Positions 20,473-32,518 of a DNA stretch of 64,000 bases are shown here, one piece after another. The notes under the pieces were generated by a model. That model was given only the letters and a program-made list of their open reading frames with translations, did no database searches and was not told the origin of the DNA. This DNA is from Lasiosphaeris hirsuta. Taxonomy: Eukaryota > Ascomycota > Sordariomycetes > Sordariales > Lasiosphaeriaceae. Position 1 is the stretch's first letter; each line of letters starts with the position of its first letter. Both the position numbers and the translations under genes were made by a program. The stretch spans positions 1,426,001 through 1,490,000 of the forward strand of contig JAUKUA010000001.1 of assembly GCA_030549175.1 (NCBI GenBank). The letters run 5' to 3'.

Positions 20473-23400
20473 GACGAGGGGCGCAAGAGCGAGAGTGCAG
20501 AATGGCTATGCAGTGTCCGGTGATGGCTGTCCAGCCGGCTGTTCTCGTGTCGCCCCGGACTTTGGGTTCCGCAGCGGTCGTGCGGTCGGTACTGCTGGTA
20601 GGCTTGTTGGGAGGTACGTATCAAAATGTCTTGGAGGGCCGAATTCCTTTGCCCTGGTCTAGCGTCATACCAGATAAGGGGGTTTAGGGCAAAACGTCAG
20701 ACACGGGTCGTCGCGCGGCTCGTGGGGCGTGGTCTCGATTGCACTCCTTCAAAAATTGGCCGTCGCCGTTGTCCAAATTATATCGTATCTGAGCAATCAA
20801 TCGCCAATTTAGCAACCCAAGTTGGGCAGATCGAGGAGATGGAGGTCGCAGGTTGGGTCCGTTGATATCAACCAACGGCCACGCGTCAGGGTTTGTGCAC
20901 GGTGAAGGAGGCGGTTGAGTGATTGAGTTTGCCACGCAGCGCGCTGTCGCCGAGCTGAGGTGGGATGCCGGGTAGTGCTGGGTAGTTGCTGTGCGGGCTG
21001 CAGCGTAGCAGCATGCGCTGGCTGTCGGCGTTGGCGTCGACCTGGTGCCGTCGAGATGTGAGATGCCGTGAAGGATGATTTACTACGGTATGCACGTAGA
21101 TTTCGCAATCCAATGCCGATTGCTGAAGCTGTCCAACCCCTTGTCCCTTGCTGTAGCGTCCGCTCCACGCAATCAATCGTCGTTGCTCAACAAAAACCGG
21201 CCAACCCGCGGCTCATCAGCGGCGTCCAGTCAACCGTCGAGAACGTTCGGTCCGGCAACCTTTTTTTTTTTCTTTCTGCGCCCCCCAGTGCGAGGCTATC
21301 GGGCAAGACGAACGGTCGGTAACAGCGCCAGGACCAGTCTTTCAAGCCGGCACACCGATTGCTTCGCTGCTGCGAGGGGACGGGCGCTGGGTCTTGGCTG
21401 GCTTCGAAGATGGTGCGGGAAGAATGCGCAAAGTAGGTTGTGATTTGATGAGTTGGGTGGGTATAGCGAGGGGAGAGAAATGGCTCGCAACAAAGTTGAT
21501 GGAGCTAGGTAGGTTGGACTAAAGGCAAGGCCGGTCCGGTGCCTGGCTGTTCGCTCAGGAGCGTTGCTGGGACTGGGATCAGAGCGTATTTTGATCTTTG
21601 CGAACCCGGCTCAGGGCAACACGAGAAATGGCCGGTGGGGCAGGAGGTGCTGGGCTGCGTGCAATCCAGTCAACACGTTCTCGGTTTTGGCAATTGGCAC
21701 ACAAAAACAGCGCCCCTTCCTTTGCCTCGGCGCCTACAACGAACGAATCCGAAACGAAAGAGATTGTGCAGGGAGACTCAGAGGAAGGGAGAGTTGAGTC
21801 TGCTCTTGAGCTGTTTCGATGTTTTCGACTGGCGTTTCCCAGTGCCGGCTGGCGCTGTGGATCAGTGGAGCTCTCCAGGGAGTGACCTGTGCAGCTGACT
21901 TCGGTTGTCCAGCGGTGTGGGTTCGTTGAAGCTCGGCAGCGAATGTGAATGCTGAATGCTGTCTCAAACGAATACCAACAAACCAAAGCTCACTCGACGT
22001 CTTCGAGAGAGCCCAAAAGAGCACACTTTGGAGAAAATGTAAAATTGAGGGAAAAGGAAACTGGCCTCCAGGGTAGGTACATTTGGTTATTATTAAGGCA
22101 GAACTTAATAGCCAGACTCAGAAACTCATGACCATCTCGGCGGGCTGGACCCTCTAACTACCACGGCCATCACCAATACCCCTTCCCTCCCTGAGCACTC
22201 CCCAGTCGCTAGGCCGTGTCTAGTCCCTTGGTGGCTTGCCGCCATGCCCAATTCATCCAACTCCACACACCACATCGCATTCTCCTCAAGCCACCGTGGA
22301 TTTTCGTGCAGTGTGCTGCATGTCAGAGAGGCATCAACAAACCCCGTGCCGTCAAGGTTTTAAATGGGTCTTTACCATCTTCCTCGCCGATGTCAATCGA
22401 TCTTCACACCAAAATCGTACGCCAACGATGGAACTTTACCTTTCATCGGCCCCATTCCAACCGCGTCCGACGGCCCAACCTGCGTATCCAGGGGCCGGGT
22501 ACCGAAAAACACAGACGGGATGCCGCTGAGACTCGGCAACTAACGCAACACTACCCCAACACTTCTCGGCGCACTGCAGCAGAGTGTCCACGTCGATCTC
22601 TATGGAACCAGATTATCCTTACCCAGTGGTTCCTGACCACCCAGTGGTGATGGGCGTTAGCGTCCTCTTCAAACGGCCGCCAGCGCGTGCGCCGCTGCGA
22701 GGGTTCCCCGCAGACGACGACGGGAGCGAGAAAAAGCCACCTCACTGAGACGCGCAGCACCTCGCACACGCACACACACATTCTGGACACCGTCTTCCCT
22801 CTCCCTGAACTGCTAACATTCACTCGCTAGTGGGCGTATAACAACGTATCCGGTGGGTGCTACGCAATGCGATGCGCGTATATGTGCAAGGCACCTGAGT
22901 CGCTTGCAAACATGAGCTCGTCTCCTCAAGAGTTTGTGCCCTCTGACTGCCGCCATGGATGCCGAATGCACTGGGGAGGATGTACGACAGCCCCCAGCTC
23001 TCTCGCCACAGCTCCGCGGGCCTAACGCATGAGATTCTGCACCCCATGCCAGGAGACGGCACCGCTAATCTTGGAGGGAATTATAGTAGAAGCGGTGAGC
23101 TGCATGGCCGTCTCAGCGGGCACGTCTCTCAGTCTCGCGAACACATGCCGACCGCGCTCAGATGGCTCATGTAATCTACCCTCTTCCTGCTATACTGCGG
23201 TATAGTAGCCACCCTAGCAAACCAAAAAGCGGATGGTCAGCAAGAAGGGCTCGACTGGCTGCTGGACCCTGGAAATGTAACCAGGGAGACGGGATGCGGA
23301 AAGACACCCCGGACGATGCCAAGAAGGGTCCTGAGGGGTTGCTTATCGGGTGCATAAAGGGGATTCTTCCCTGCCACCCCACTCAGCTTCTCTTGTGGGG

Positions 23401-23707
23401 TAATAGTCGAGGCCGAGTCAACTCGATTACTACCACAGCTGCATGGTTGTCGGGTTCTACACTATACGCCAGGAATAGAAGATGGCAAGGATGAGCAATA
23501 TCGCGCTGCAGGTATTAGCTATCGTCAACTAGAGGCGAGCCGCGTCAACACCCCGCCGGAGCTTTCTCTACCTCGTATACATTCGACACTATCGAAGTAT
23601 CGAGCATTCCAACCCCACCACTACTCCTGGCCCAGGAGCGCGGCGCCTTGTCATCGTATTTTACCCCGTTCTCCTAGCGCCGACGGAAGCGGCATGACAT
23701 CACGGCT
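20473..23707. other. long intergenic region
   Basis: It is the Pal1 upstream region and the 3' side of the SDR gene. Several 60-144-codon ORFs exist on both strands but overlap one another and show no motif or plausible splice structure. It contains T-rich and CA-rich tracts (about 21263 and 22755-22780). Nothing further is supported. Confidence 0.55.
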
Positions 23708-24600
23708 TCACCACGGCAGCTCCAGGGGTGTTGGAAGGTCGCTGCCGAGCACCGCCTCGGCCGTACCGATATCCTTTGGTCCCCGAGGTGCCCAGAACTG
23801 CCCCGTCTTGGAAATGTCGAGCTGGTCCGCCCAGTCGGCCAAGCTCTTTGCTGCTTCATCGGGCTTCACGGCTATTTGCGTGTTAGCCTTGCGCACTATT
23901 CGTAATAGCCTCTAGCTTTGGCCTCGTATTGAAAGCTTAGTGCTCACCGTGGAACTGATCCCAATACTGGTCAAAGCCAACACCCCGAGTCATCTCAGTC
24001 CGCATGAAGCCCGGGTGGATGATCGACACTACAACTTCCTTCTCCTTGAGGTCAAAGGCAAGCAGCCGACCTGCCATGTTGAGGGCAGCCTTGCTGGCGT
24101 GGTGCGCATAATTTCCCTCGGCTTCGGTGCGGAGGGCGACACTGCCGGCCTCTGACGACACGAGCACAACCTTGGATCCCTTCCGAAGCAGGCCGGCGTG
24201 AGACAGCCGGTGAATGATGAAGACGGGTGCGATGGAGCTAGTCGTATACATGCGCACTTCGTCGTTCCAGTTGGGGCCGTCTTCAAAGCTCTCCGTCTTG
24301 AAGATGCCGGCTGTGATGACCTGTCCAGCCTCTATTAGCATCTCTGGGGATGGCGATGAGGAGTTCACTCCTTACCACAAGGTCTAGCGGTCCGGATTCC
24401 TTGAGACTGCTGACGATGGTTTCGCCGACATCCGAATTCATGAGGTCAACATCCGGCAGCCATTTGACAGAATTGGGAAATCCATCCGGGTGATTTTTGC
24501 TCCGCGCAGTGCCATAAACAGACCATCCTTTCTCGGCATAGTGCTTTGTGATAGAGGCGCCGAGTCCTCGGGTGGCTCCAACGACCAAAACGCTGGACAT
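23708..24600 (-). CDS. short-chain dehydrogenase/reductase (SDR)
   Basis: There are three exons, 24600-24376, 24320-23948 and 23871-23708, giving 253 residues, the normal length for a classical SDR. The cofactor loop is VLVVGATRGLGASI (TGxxxGxG-like, with A in place of T). The joined exon 1/2 reads LDLVVITAGIF (the NAG-type strand). The catalytic Ser is in KVVLVSSEAGSVAL and the YxxxK motif is YAHHASKAALN. A post-catalytic SIIHPGFMRTEMTRG follows. It is expected to be an NAD(P)(H)-dependent oxidoreductase of the cytosol. The substrate is unknown and no pathway partner lies next to it. Confidence 0.92.
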
Positions 24601-25308
24601 GATGTGCGGGTGAATTTGAGTGGCTCCAAGTTGGTTCGGGCAAGGAAGCGTGTGTTTGCTGGCAAGGTCTAGTTACGCCCTGCAGAAGTATCTGCCTCGA
24701 GTTGCTTAAGAGAGCGTTGTCCACAGCTCGTGTTGCGGGCGATGAGGGCTGCTTACTGATTGTTTAGCCAGTGATGTCATTGATGCAGTCAATCACGACT
24801 CCGAGGCCATAACTCCTGGGAAATGCGAAAGAGGCTCTGGGGCGCTTGCCTTTTGGCGTGCACCTTCCCAGTCCCGGTACCGCACCTTCAAGCCGCCCTC
24901 TGCTATCCAAAAGCGGCTGCCAACCACGCGGAGAAGGTTGTGGTTTCCCTTCTCCTATTCGTGGGAGTCCCCGAATGGGAACTTGTCAGTGTCACTGGCA
25001 TGTTGCCCACGCGCTTATTCTGGACGCGGGGTTTGCATATCATGGGATATTATTCACCTGCAACCTAGTCTAATTCCTGCTTGTTTGTTAGTATAAAATA
25101 CCCTGTGAGCATGCCTCGCGCTAACAGCCAAACCAGTGCTAAGTGCACCTATCTTAGGTTCCTTTCACAACCTTCGTAGGTTTGTCTACCCCAACTCAAA
25201 ATGTTTATCATCGCCGACATCATGAGACAACGCAGCGCAAAATCTGCAGGCACCTATTTCTTCATCTATCACACTTCTTCTATGCGAGAAATTGCGGCAA
25301 AGGAACCA
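24601..25308. other. intergenic, no gene seen
   Basis: It is the upstream region of the SDR gene. The plus-strand ORFs at 24823-25073 have no motif and no supported start. Confidence 0.55.
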
Positions 25309-25827
25309 TTACTCTGCCTTGGCTTTTATATTAGATCTAATTGAGCTTACATTTCCTGCTCTGAGTTTCTTATTAGCAACCCACATTGAACTCATGGTTG
25401 AAGAGAAAAGCCGTCAAACTTACCTCCCGAAGTAATCTCCCCATACGGCCGTCTCTCCCTTGCTCACACACACATCATGCAACACCTCCATCGCATCCAG
25501 CTCCAACTCCACCTCTTCCCCCAACTGTAGCTGCTTGTACACAGTCCGCGCCCACGAAACGGCGTCGAGCGGGTGCTTTTCTAGCCAGTCTATGCGGTAT
25601 ATCACCCATGCGAGTAAATACTTGCCCACGGCACGCCGATCGTACTCTGCGCCGCACCCGCAGCCATTCGTGTGAGAGAGTACAGAAGAATTTGGGGCCA
25701 GCGATAGCGGGTTCACAGAGATTGTGCAGCCGGAAGCGGTGGTCTTTGAAGGGAGGGTTCCAGGGGGTTTTGCGGGGCTGGGGAATGGAAGCTCGGCGAG
25801 AGCGGCGGATGAGGCAATCCGTGGCAT
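25309..25827 (-). CDS. small unknown protein, probably two exons
   Basis: An ATG in good context at 25827 (GCCATGCC) opens a frame whose core, CGCGAEYDRRAVGKYLLAWV followed by IYRIDWLEKHPLDAVSWART, has the composition of a folded helical protein. The ORF would stop at 25420, but the stop lies inside a perfect donor (AG/GTAAGT at 25423). A TGCTAATA branch and CTCAG acceptor at 25361 would add about 17 residues, ending at 25309 and giving about 151 residues. I do not recognise the family. The plus-strand ORF across the same bases looks like its shadow. Confidence 0.45.
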
Positions 25828-28800
25828 GGCTTCTCCAGGGGGAGGGAGTTGTTGAGTTGGTCTAGAATCAAGGGTTAGTAGTTGAGAGCTGCTCTTTTAA
25901 TGGCCAAGACATGTTTGTTTTCTGAGTAGAATGGTAATCGGGACTATTCTCTTTTCTTTGTGGTTGCTTATGGGCCTTGTTGTCGGGGACAAGGGATTAC
26001 CAGGGGTAAAGAAAGACAATGTTTTGTGTGGATTCATGAAAAGGGGCCAGAGGGGAAGTTCAAAGAATACGATGCAAATCGCTATTGAGCATCTAGCCTG
26101 CCTTGGAATTCGGAGGCCGGCAGAAAAACAAAGTTGGATATTGTGGCTACAAAAAGCTGCCGCGATCCCAACTACCAGATGCCGCATCGAAATATGCCCC
26201 TGGACATACACATGGGTGACCGAGATAGAGAAAACGTCAGCGCATCGACAAGATTATTACGATCCCAATCACCAACAAAAGAAACCACAAGCCCACATAT
26301 AATGGCAATGGCAATGGCTAGGGCCTAGTCATGGGAATCTTGCGGGTGTAGGTATTGACTGAGTCGACACACCTGGGGTTGGGAAACGATGCAACCACGG
26401 CTGAAGGCCTAAGAAGCGACAGCCCCGATGCTTCTAGTTAGCTTTGCCACGGGAATCGATCCAGCACTCCTTGCAAGTTTCCAGCCTGGCAACACCACAA
26501 CTGTCCTGCTTAGGCCTTTGTCTTCTGGGCCGATGTTACACCTTACGGAGTCACCGTTATTTCCGGAGCCGCAGACCGATACTCTTCGGATCTTTCCGCT
26601 AGTTCCTCTTTTCCTTCTTAATAATACTCGGGAATCACCACCTTCACTCCCGGAAATCTCAATCTTCCGCCGTTGGGTGACACGAGAGCGGGGGTCAAGA
26701 TCGGGTAGTGGACGACTTGAAGGAAGACCAGAGTTCTTGTTTTCCTCACTCTCCATTATGTTGACTTCCTGACACCTAGCGGGACAATGGGAACGAGGCT
26801 TGATATCGGACGAAGATAATCGCTTGGCGACGGACTGTAAAGTTGACTAGTCTGCTGGTATGCTAGGCAGTTGATCCAACCCCCTTTCTTTCGGTTTAGT
26901 TCATCCCCCTGGCTCAAGTCGCACCGGCTGGGGCTTATAGCAATCGCACAAAGCGATTGCGGGTCAGCCGCTCAACCACAGCAGGCTTTGTACATGCCAC
27001 CCATTCCTGTGATAAACCGGGGCAACGGATGTGATCTTCCGTCGCGATAGACGGAAGGGTCGGGGCTCCAGGTTGGGCAGCCATACTCGAGACCGGGTAG
27101 CCGAGATCCACAACATTCGGAGATTTTGGGTTCGTGCTTCACCCCCAGACGCCAATATTACATCATGACGCGTTTGGCTTCGTGATTATAATCGTATATT
27201 GCCCCTCGTGTCATCGGGCTCCAACAGGCGACACAGTGGCCCGATATACGATCGCCAATCCCACCCCGGAACGGAGTTGCGACCTCGGATGCGGTTTCCA
27301 AGCAAAAGAAATCCCTCACCCAACACCCAGGCACAAGAATCGAACAAAAGACGGCTATACAATTGCTAATACTACCTGCGGGAGCGACTCCATTTGGAGT
27401 TGGGTTTTTAATATTTGGAGGGCGGCGTCACAGTTACATCATAAGCGATGTGCTACCTATGTTCAAATATCGCCCTGCCTAAACACCGCTATCTCCGCGT
27501 AAATAATGTGTATGCAAATATGTTGTCAATTATCTGAGGACCATCTTAGTCGCGCCGTTGTCAGGACTGTTTGGCCGTTGTCTCGATGCGCTCGAAGCCA
27601 TCAGTTGCCTTCGTAGCCCATAATTTCGAAGATCAGCAATCGCAATTGATATGGCTAAAAGCCATTATGGCTTGCGGCTAGTGGTTCAACGTGTGGTATC
27701 TCAGTCTTGAAGCCACACCTAGCCAAGACGGACGAGATGGCTCACCTCGGTGAGCTGGATTCACGGAGGCGTATGCGTAGTATTATCTGAGACCGCATTT
27801 GGAGAAGGCGCCCCTAATGCAAGGTGAGCAAGACCTAAGTAGGAAATGCCGGTGGTCAGACTGGCAGCCAGAATTCGGACTGGTCAGGAGTAGGCCGCCA
27901 TCGAATCAACAATATCTGCGACCCCGTGAAAGGAGGGGAGAGAGCTAGGTAAGTCCTCTCGCATCCTGTCTACGGCGGCAGCAATATGTGCCAATGTCCA
28001 GACTTAAAAGCGAACGGTAACATCGGCATGGCCTGCGGTGCTCCGGTCAAAGTTGGAGAACCGAGCTGGGCCGGCACTATTTGAAAGAGGTTGCAATTGC
28101 GTGGCTCCCTACTTACCTCGCTAGATGAAACCCGGACCTCTTTTCTGATGCTTCAAGGGCCCTTTGCACACCAGGGAGCGATGATCTACATGGCAGATAT
28201 GTGCACATGACCAGAGATAGCTTACGTGCGTAGATAGCAGATAGCACGCACACCACACCAGATGCCGATTGCCGCGTTCGGCTCTGCGATTTGCTATTTT
28301 GGGGTTCAAGCCTGTTTGCCGCCTCGCGCGGACAGCTCCCAAGACATGGCGCCGTCATGGCACGCAGCGAACACTATCCCAGATGCTAGTGAACAGGGCG
28401 TAGGGCCTGTTCAGGTCAATGGATTGCTGGGGCTCTGTGCCTTCCGAGTTAGACGCGGCGGATTGGTATATGAGCGCGCGCCTGTGCCGTCGGCGGCTGC
28501 ACGAATTCCTTGGTGAAATTATCAGTTCTCTTCATCCTGGAACACGCCAACCCGTCGCGAACTCCAGTTCGAGCCCGTGGCAGGCTAGCTTTCCCCTTGC
28601 CTTTCGGGCAGCAAGTGGAGGCGAATCAGGGGGTTGTCCATGTTAGGTTGGAGTTGGCATGCAAGCGGGCCAACAGCATCGAGCCATCCGCAGCTTGAAT
28701 AAGTAAATACGTGGATGAATCGAGTGATCAACTGCTCTCCAAGGCCCTGAAAGGCAGCCACGGATGCGGCAGACGACGCCCTTTTCATTCCAATCTAGCA

Positions 28801-30434
28801 GTGGTTGGGCGCGAGGCAATGCCTTCCATTCATGAGGGGAACGGCTCGGGTCTTTAAACACGGGCACTGTGCCGAGGGGAAGTTGGCCTTTCTACTCCGT
28901 AGCGCGTCGGTCGATTGCTGGCGAACGCAGGCTTCATTCAGCGCGATGAAATGGGGTGGGGGTTCGAGGGGCTCGAGGGGTTCGCTCAATCTGGATCTGG
29001 AAACGAGCTGGTGCCGTTTTGGGTGTACTCAGGCGCTGCCGTTCCCAAACATTGGAATCCAAAGATGCCGCAAAGATGCCTTTGGATTCCGGTGCCCGCC
29101 CATGTCGTAGATCCTGATTTTTTTCTGGAGAAATCATGCCCCGGTCGGCCTCCAGGTTGTTGTCATTGTCGGGCATGCGACTGCATTGAAAGTTTAATGC
29201 CCACGGTCGCCCCGTATTATGCCTCGAAGGGGGGCGAGGTGCGTGAGGCGTGGATATTTGTAAAGGTCCAATGTTCTCGACCCGTGTCTAGGCCTAGCCT
29301 AGGTCGTACAGTGCGCGAGAGCGCCGGCCGCCTTCTTTCGCAACCCCTCCAAGCCGCCATCCCACTGACAAGCTGCAGCTTGACGGCCTCTTTAAGCGCT
29401 CACACACTGCCTGGCGTCTCCTTGAGAGTATCCTGATAGGTATCGCCTGTCCAGAAAACACAGCGGGTTCCCAGTGGCCAACTATTGCCAAACGTTTGAT
29501 CCGAGCTGCCGGGATTCTCAAACGTAGGTCCGCAAAACGATGTAGCGTAAGGCAGGCTAGTAGTTGCCATTCTGCTGCCCGCTGCTTTGCCTGCCGGCCA
29601 TGCTAGACCAAGGTCGAGGTACGAGAAGGGAGCCTCGCACAATTATCAGGATAGAAGCGGCCGGGCCTGGCAACCACTGTCAGCAGTCAGGCTCTGAAGC
29701 GCACGACGTGTGTAGCCACTGATAGCTCATGGTATGAAATGCCCTCATCAAAGTCACGGCCCAAGCGTGCCCCAAAGTTGCACTGGCTGGCAGTGATGCC
29801 CCGAGGACGGCGCCCAGACATAGGTACCCAGGGACATGCGGGAGCATCGATAGATCAATCGCAGCCCGGAGCGGCGCCTTTGTGTGGCCGGGTTTGGGCC
29901 ATAACGGGGCCAAGAGCGCGGCTGGGAATGTGGAACAGGTGATGATATCTAGATATCCAGGGCGTGACGGAGCTGGTGTGCTGGATCTGATGGCGGCCAC
30001 TGGAGGCCAGCAGGTGAGGGCAGTGGACAAGAAATGGCCGCCGGTGGCTGCGTTCGTCTGGTGGGATTGGGCCATGTCTGCCTAACTGGTGCCCACAGCT
30101 GCCTCTTGACAAATGGGAGGCTCCCAGCTGGTATCTGCCAATTCACAGCTCATACACGGTGCGATTCGTGCTTGGCCTGTGCAATGACACTGTGGGCCCT
30201 GTCCTTGGTTGTCCTTGGCTGGGGGCAAGGCAAAGACTGCAGGGGCGGAAGCCGAGCGCGCCCCAGCACTGACTGGCTCGAACTGGCTCGACTGGGTCCC
30301 TCAAAGTCAGGTTGGTTTCCTAAATCTCTCCCCGTCACACCTCCTCTTCCCTCCTCCCTCTCCCCGTCCTCTAAATACCTTCCGCTCGCCGCTTATCGCC
30401 TCTTGCCAGAGCAGCGAAAAGAGGATTTATTGAG
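25828..30434. other. long gene-poor spacer
   Basis: There are 4.6 kb without a supportable gene. It contains copy 2 of the dispersed repeat (26483-26597). Many short overlapping ORFs on both strands lack motifs. The pyrimidine-rich last 100 bp (TCCTCTTCCCTCCTCCCTCT at about 30340-30360) looks like the core promoter/initiator of the CK1 gene. Confidence 0.5.
26483..26597 (-). repeat. dispersed repeat, copy 2 (inverted relative to copy 1)
   Basis: The reverse complement matches 15411-15523 over its whole length. Relative to copy 1 it has many G-to-A and C-to-T changes (for example GTGTAACATCGG versus GTGCAACATCGG), the direction expected of repeat-induced point mutation or general decay. Confidence 0.85.
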
Positions 30435-31016
30435 GTAAGAAGGTTTTCTGCTCTGGGTCTTTGCTACCGTGGCGCCTGTTTCTAATTTTGCCTTTTGCAG
30501 ATTCGTTTCTGCGTCCAGGCAGACGTGAACTCGATCCCTTTCCTCAAACCTTCCACGGTCGGAACCGGATTCAGCGGACTCATCCCCTCTCGACCGCCGA
30601 CGCTCGCCATCTCAACACTCCCATCGGAATCGTGCATCGACAGTTTTCTGCAGCTGAACGCAGCTTTTGAACAGGTAAGCTCATTTTGACCGACATTTGT
30701 CGGTGCAATGATATATAATTCAGCTTGGCTGTCGGAAAGGCCTCATCCCATCCTGGCCTTCCATATTTCGGTGTAGCCAAGGCAAGAGGGCGTTGTTACT
30801 GCTTTGCCTCTCACTTCGCCTCCTTGTCGGGTTGCCTCGCATACTCTTCCGCACTCTGCATTCGAGCTCCGCAGCGAACCACAACACCGCTTTCGCCGAC
30901 GCACCCACCCTCAACACGAACCTCGACTAATATATCTTTCAGTTCTCCATCGACCCCCCGGATAGACGTTGTCTAGCAATACAATCATTCCCAGCGGATA
31001 CACAAATACCGCCGAG
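30435..31016 (+). promoter_or_regulatory. probable 5' UTR of casein kinase 1 with two introns
   Basis: Two well-formed non-coding introns precede the ATG. The first is GAG/GTAAGA at 30435 to CCTTTTGCAG at 30500, and the second is CAG/GTAAGC at 30675 to ATCTTTCAG at 30942. No start codon-led gene fits between them. A spliced leader of this kind is inferred from the sites and not proven. Confidence 0.5.
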
Positions 31017-32518
31017 ATGACGACAATGGTACGTAATGTTTCTTCTGATGTGAATTCATGGATTTATTATATACCCTCGGTCACCGACTTGCTCTGCCTT
31101 GTGGCGGATGAGCAGGGATCGGCCTACCTCATCTTTTCTTGGTGAGGTGGGGGCCAACTTGTGGCTAGGCTTCACTTTCTTCCTTTTTGATAGAGACACG
31201 ATCTTGACACTCAATACAGATGGCTAACGGGCCGCAGGACCTTCGCGTCGGTAACAAGTACCGTATCGGTCGCAAGATCGGTTCTGGTTCCTTCGGCGAC
31301 ATCTACTTGGGCACTAACATCATCTCTGGTGAGGAGATCGCCATCAAGCTCGAGAGTGTCAAGGCCAAGCACCCCCAGCTTGAGTATGAAGCCCGGGTAT
31401 ACAAGTCTCTGGCGGGCGGTGTTGGCATCCCTTTCGTTCGCTGGTTCGGCACCGAGTGTGATTACAATGCCATGGTCCTCGACCTCCTCGGCCCCAGTCT
31501 GGAGGACCTTTTCAACTTTTGCAACCGAAAGTTCTCGCTCAAGACGGTCCTACTTCTGGCCGACCAGTTGATTTCCCGGATCGAGTACATCCATGCTAAG
31601 TCGTTCATCCACCGCGATATCAAGCCGGACAACTTCCTCATGGGTATTGGCAAGCGTGGCAACCAGGTCAACGTCATTGATTTCGGTCTGGCCAAGAAGT
31701 ACCGGGATCCCAAGACTCACTTTCATATCCCGTACAGAGAGAACAAGAACTTGACGGGAACTGCCCGGTATGCATCGATTAATACCCATCTTGGCGTGGA
31801 ACAGTCTCGCCGCGACGACATGGAATCTCTGGGCTATGTGATGCTCTACTTCTGCCGTGGCTCTCTGCCTTGGCAGGGTCTCAAGGCTGCCACTAAGAAG
31901 CAGAAGTACGACCGCATCATGGAGAAGAAGATGACGACCCCCACTGACGTACTCTGCCGTGGTTTCCCCAACGAGTTCGCCATCTACCTGAACTACACTC
32001 GGTCGCTCCGCTTCGACGACAAGCCGGACTACAGCTATCTCCGCAAGATTTTCCGGGATTTGTTCGTTCGCGAGGGCTTCCAGTACGACTACGTCTTTGA
32101 TTGGACTGTTTACAAGTACCAGAAGAATGCCCAGGCCATTCAGCAGGCTGCCGGCAACCCCACGGCTCAGGCCACCGCAGGCGACTCCAAGGATGCCACC
32201 CAGGCTGCTGCTCGCAAGGACACGACCCAACAGGCCCTGAACCGTGGAGCCAGGAAGCAGATTGCCGGCGAAACCCCGGAGACCAACCGTGCCGTCGGTG
32301 GAAGCGACAGGATGTGAGTGCCTCAGCCAGCCTAGCCCAAAGAATTCCTAGTAAGGAATCATGTTTCCTTCGAGTTTGGTGTGCTCAATAACGCTGGCCG
32401 GAGGTATGAATGCTGACAAGAGTGCTGACATTCAGTTTGCGATAATAGGCTGCGCTCGGCTGCAAAAGGTCAAGGCGCTGGCTCGGGATATGCTTCCGGC
32501 ACTTACCGCCCCAAATGA
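31017..32518 (+). CDS. ck-1a: casein kinase 1 (delta/epsilon class)
   Basis: The exons are 31017-31028 (MTTM), 31238-32313 and 32449-32518, giving 385 residues. Using the acceptor at 31237 gives [20 protein letters not shown], the exact N-terminus known for Neurospora/Aspergillus CK1. An upstream in-frame acceptor at 31219 would add MANGPQ. Kinase landmarks are the Gly loop [16 protein letters not shown] lysine, [24 protein letters not shown], and the CK1 hallmark [14 protein letters not shown] in place of APE. The C-terminal tail is Gln/Ala/Thr-rich and ends [16 protein letters not shown] after the last intron. Failure to remove that intron gives a stop right after GGSDRM. CK1 acts in cell-cycle, trafficking and, in Neurospora, circadian (FRQ) phosphorylation; this role is from the family. 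Confidence 0.96.

Noticed and set aside
31550..32230. 226-codon antisense ORF over casein kinase 1
   Set aside because: It is the complement of a strongly codon-biased conserved kinase exon, and the kinase frame is certain.
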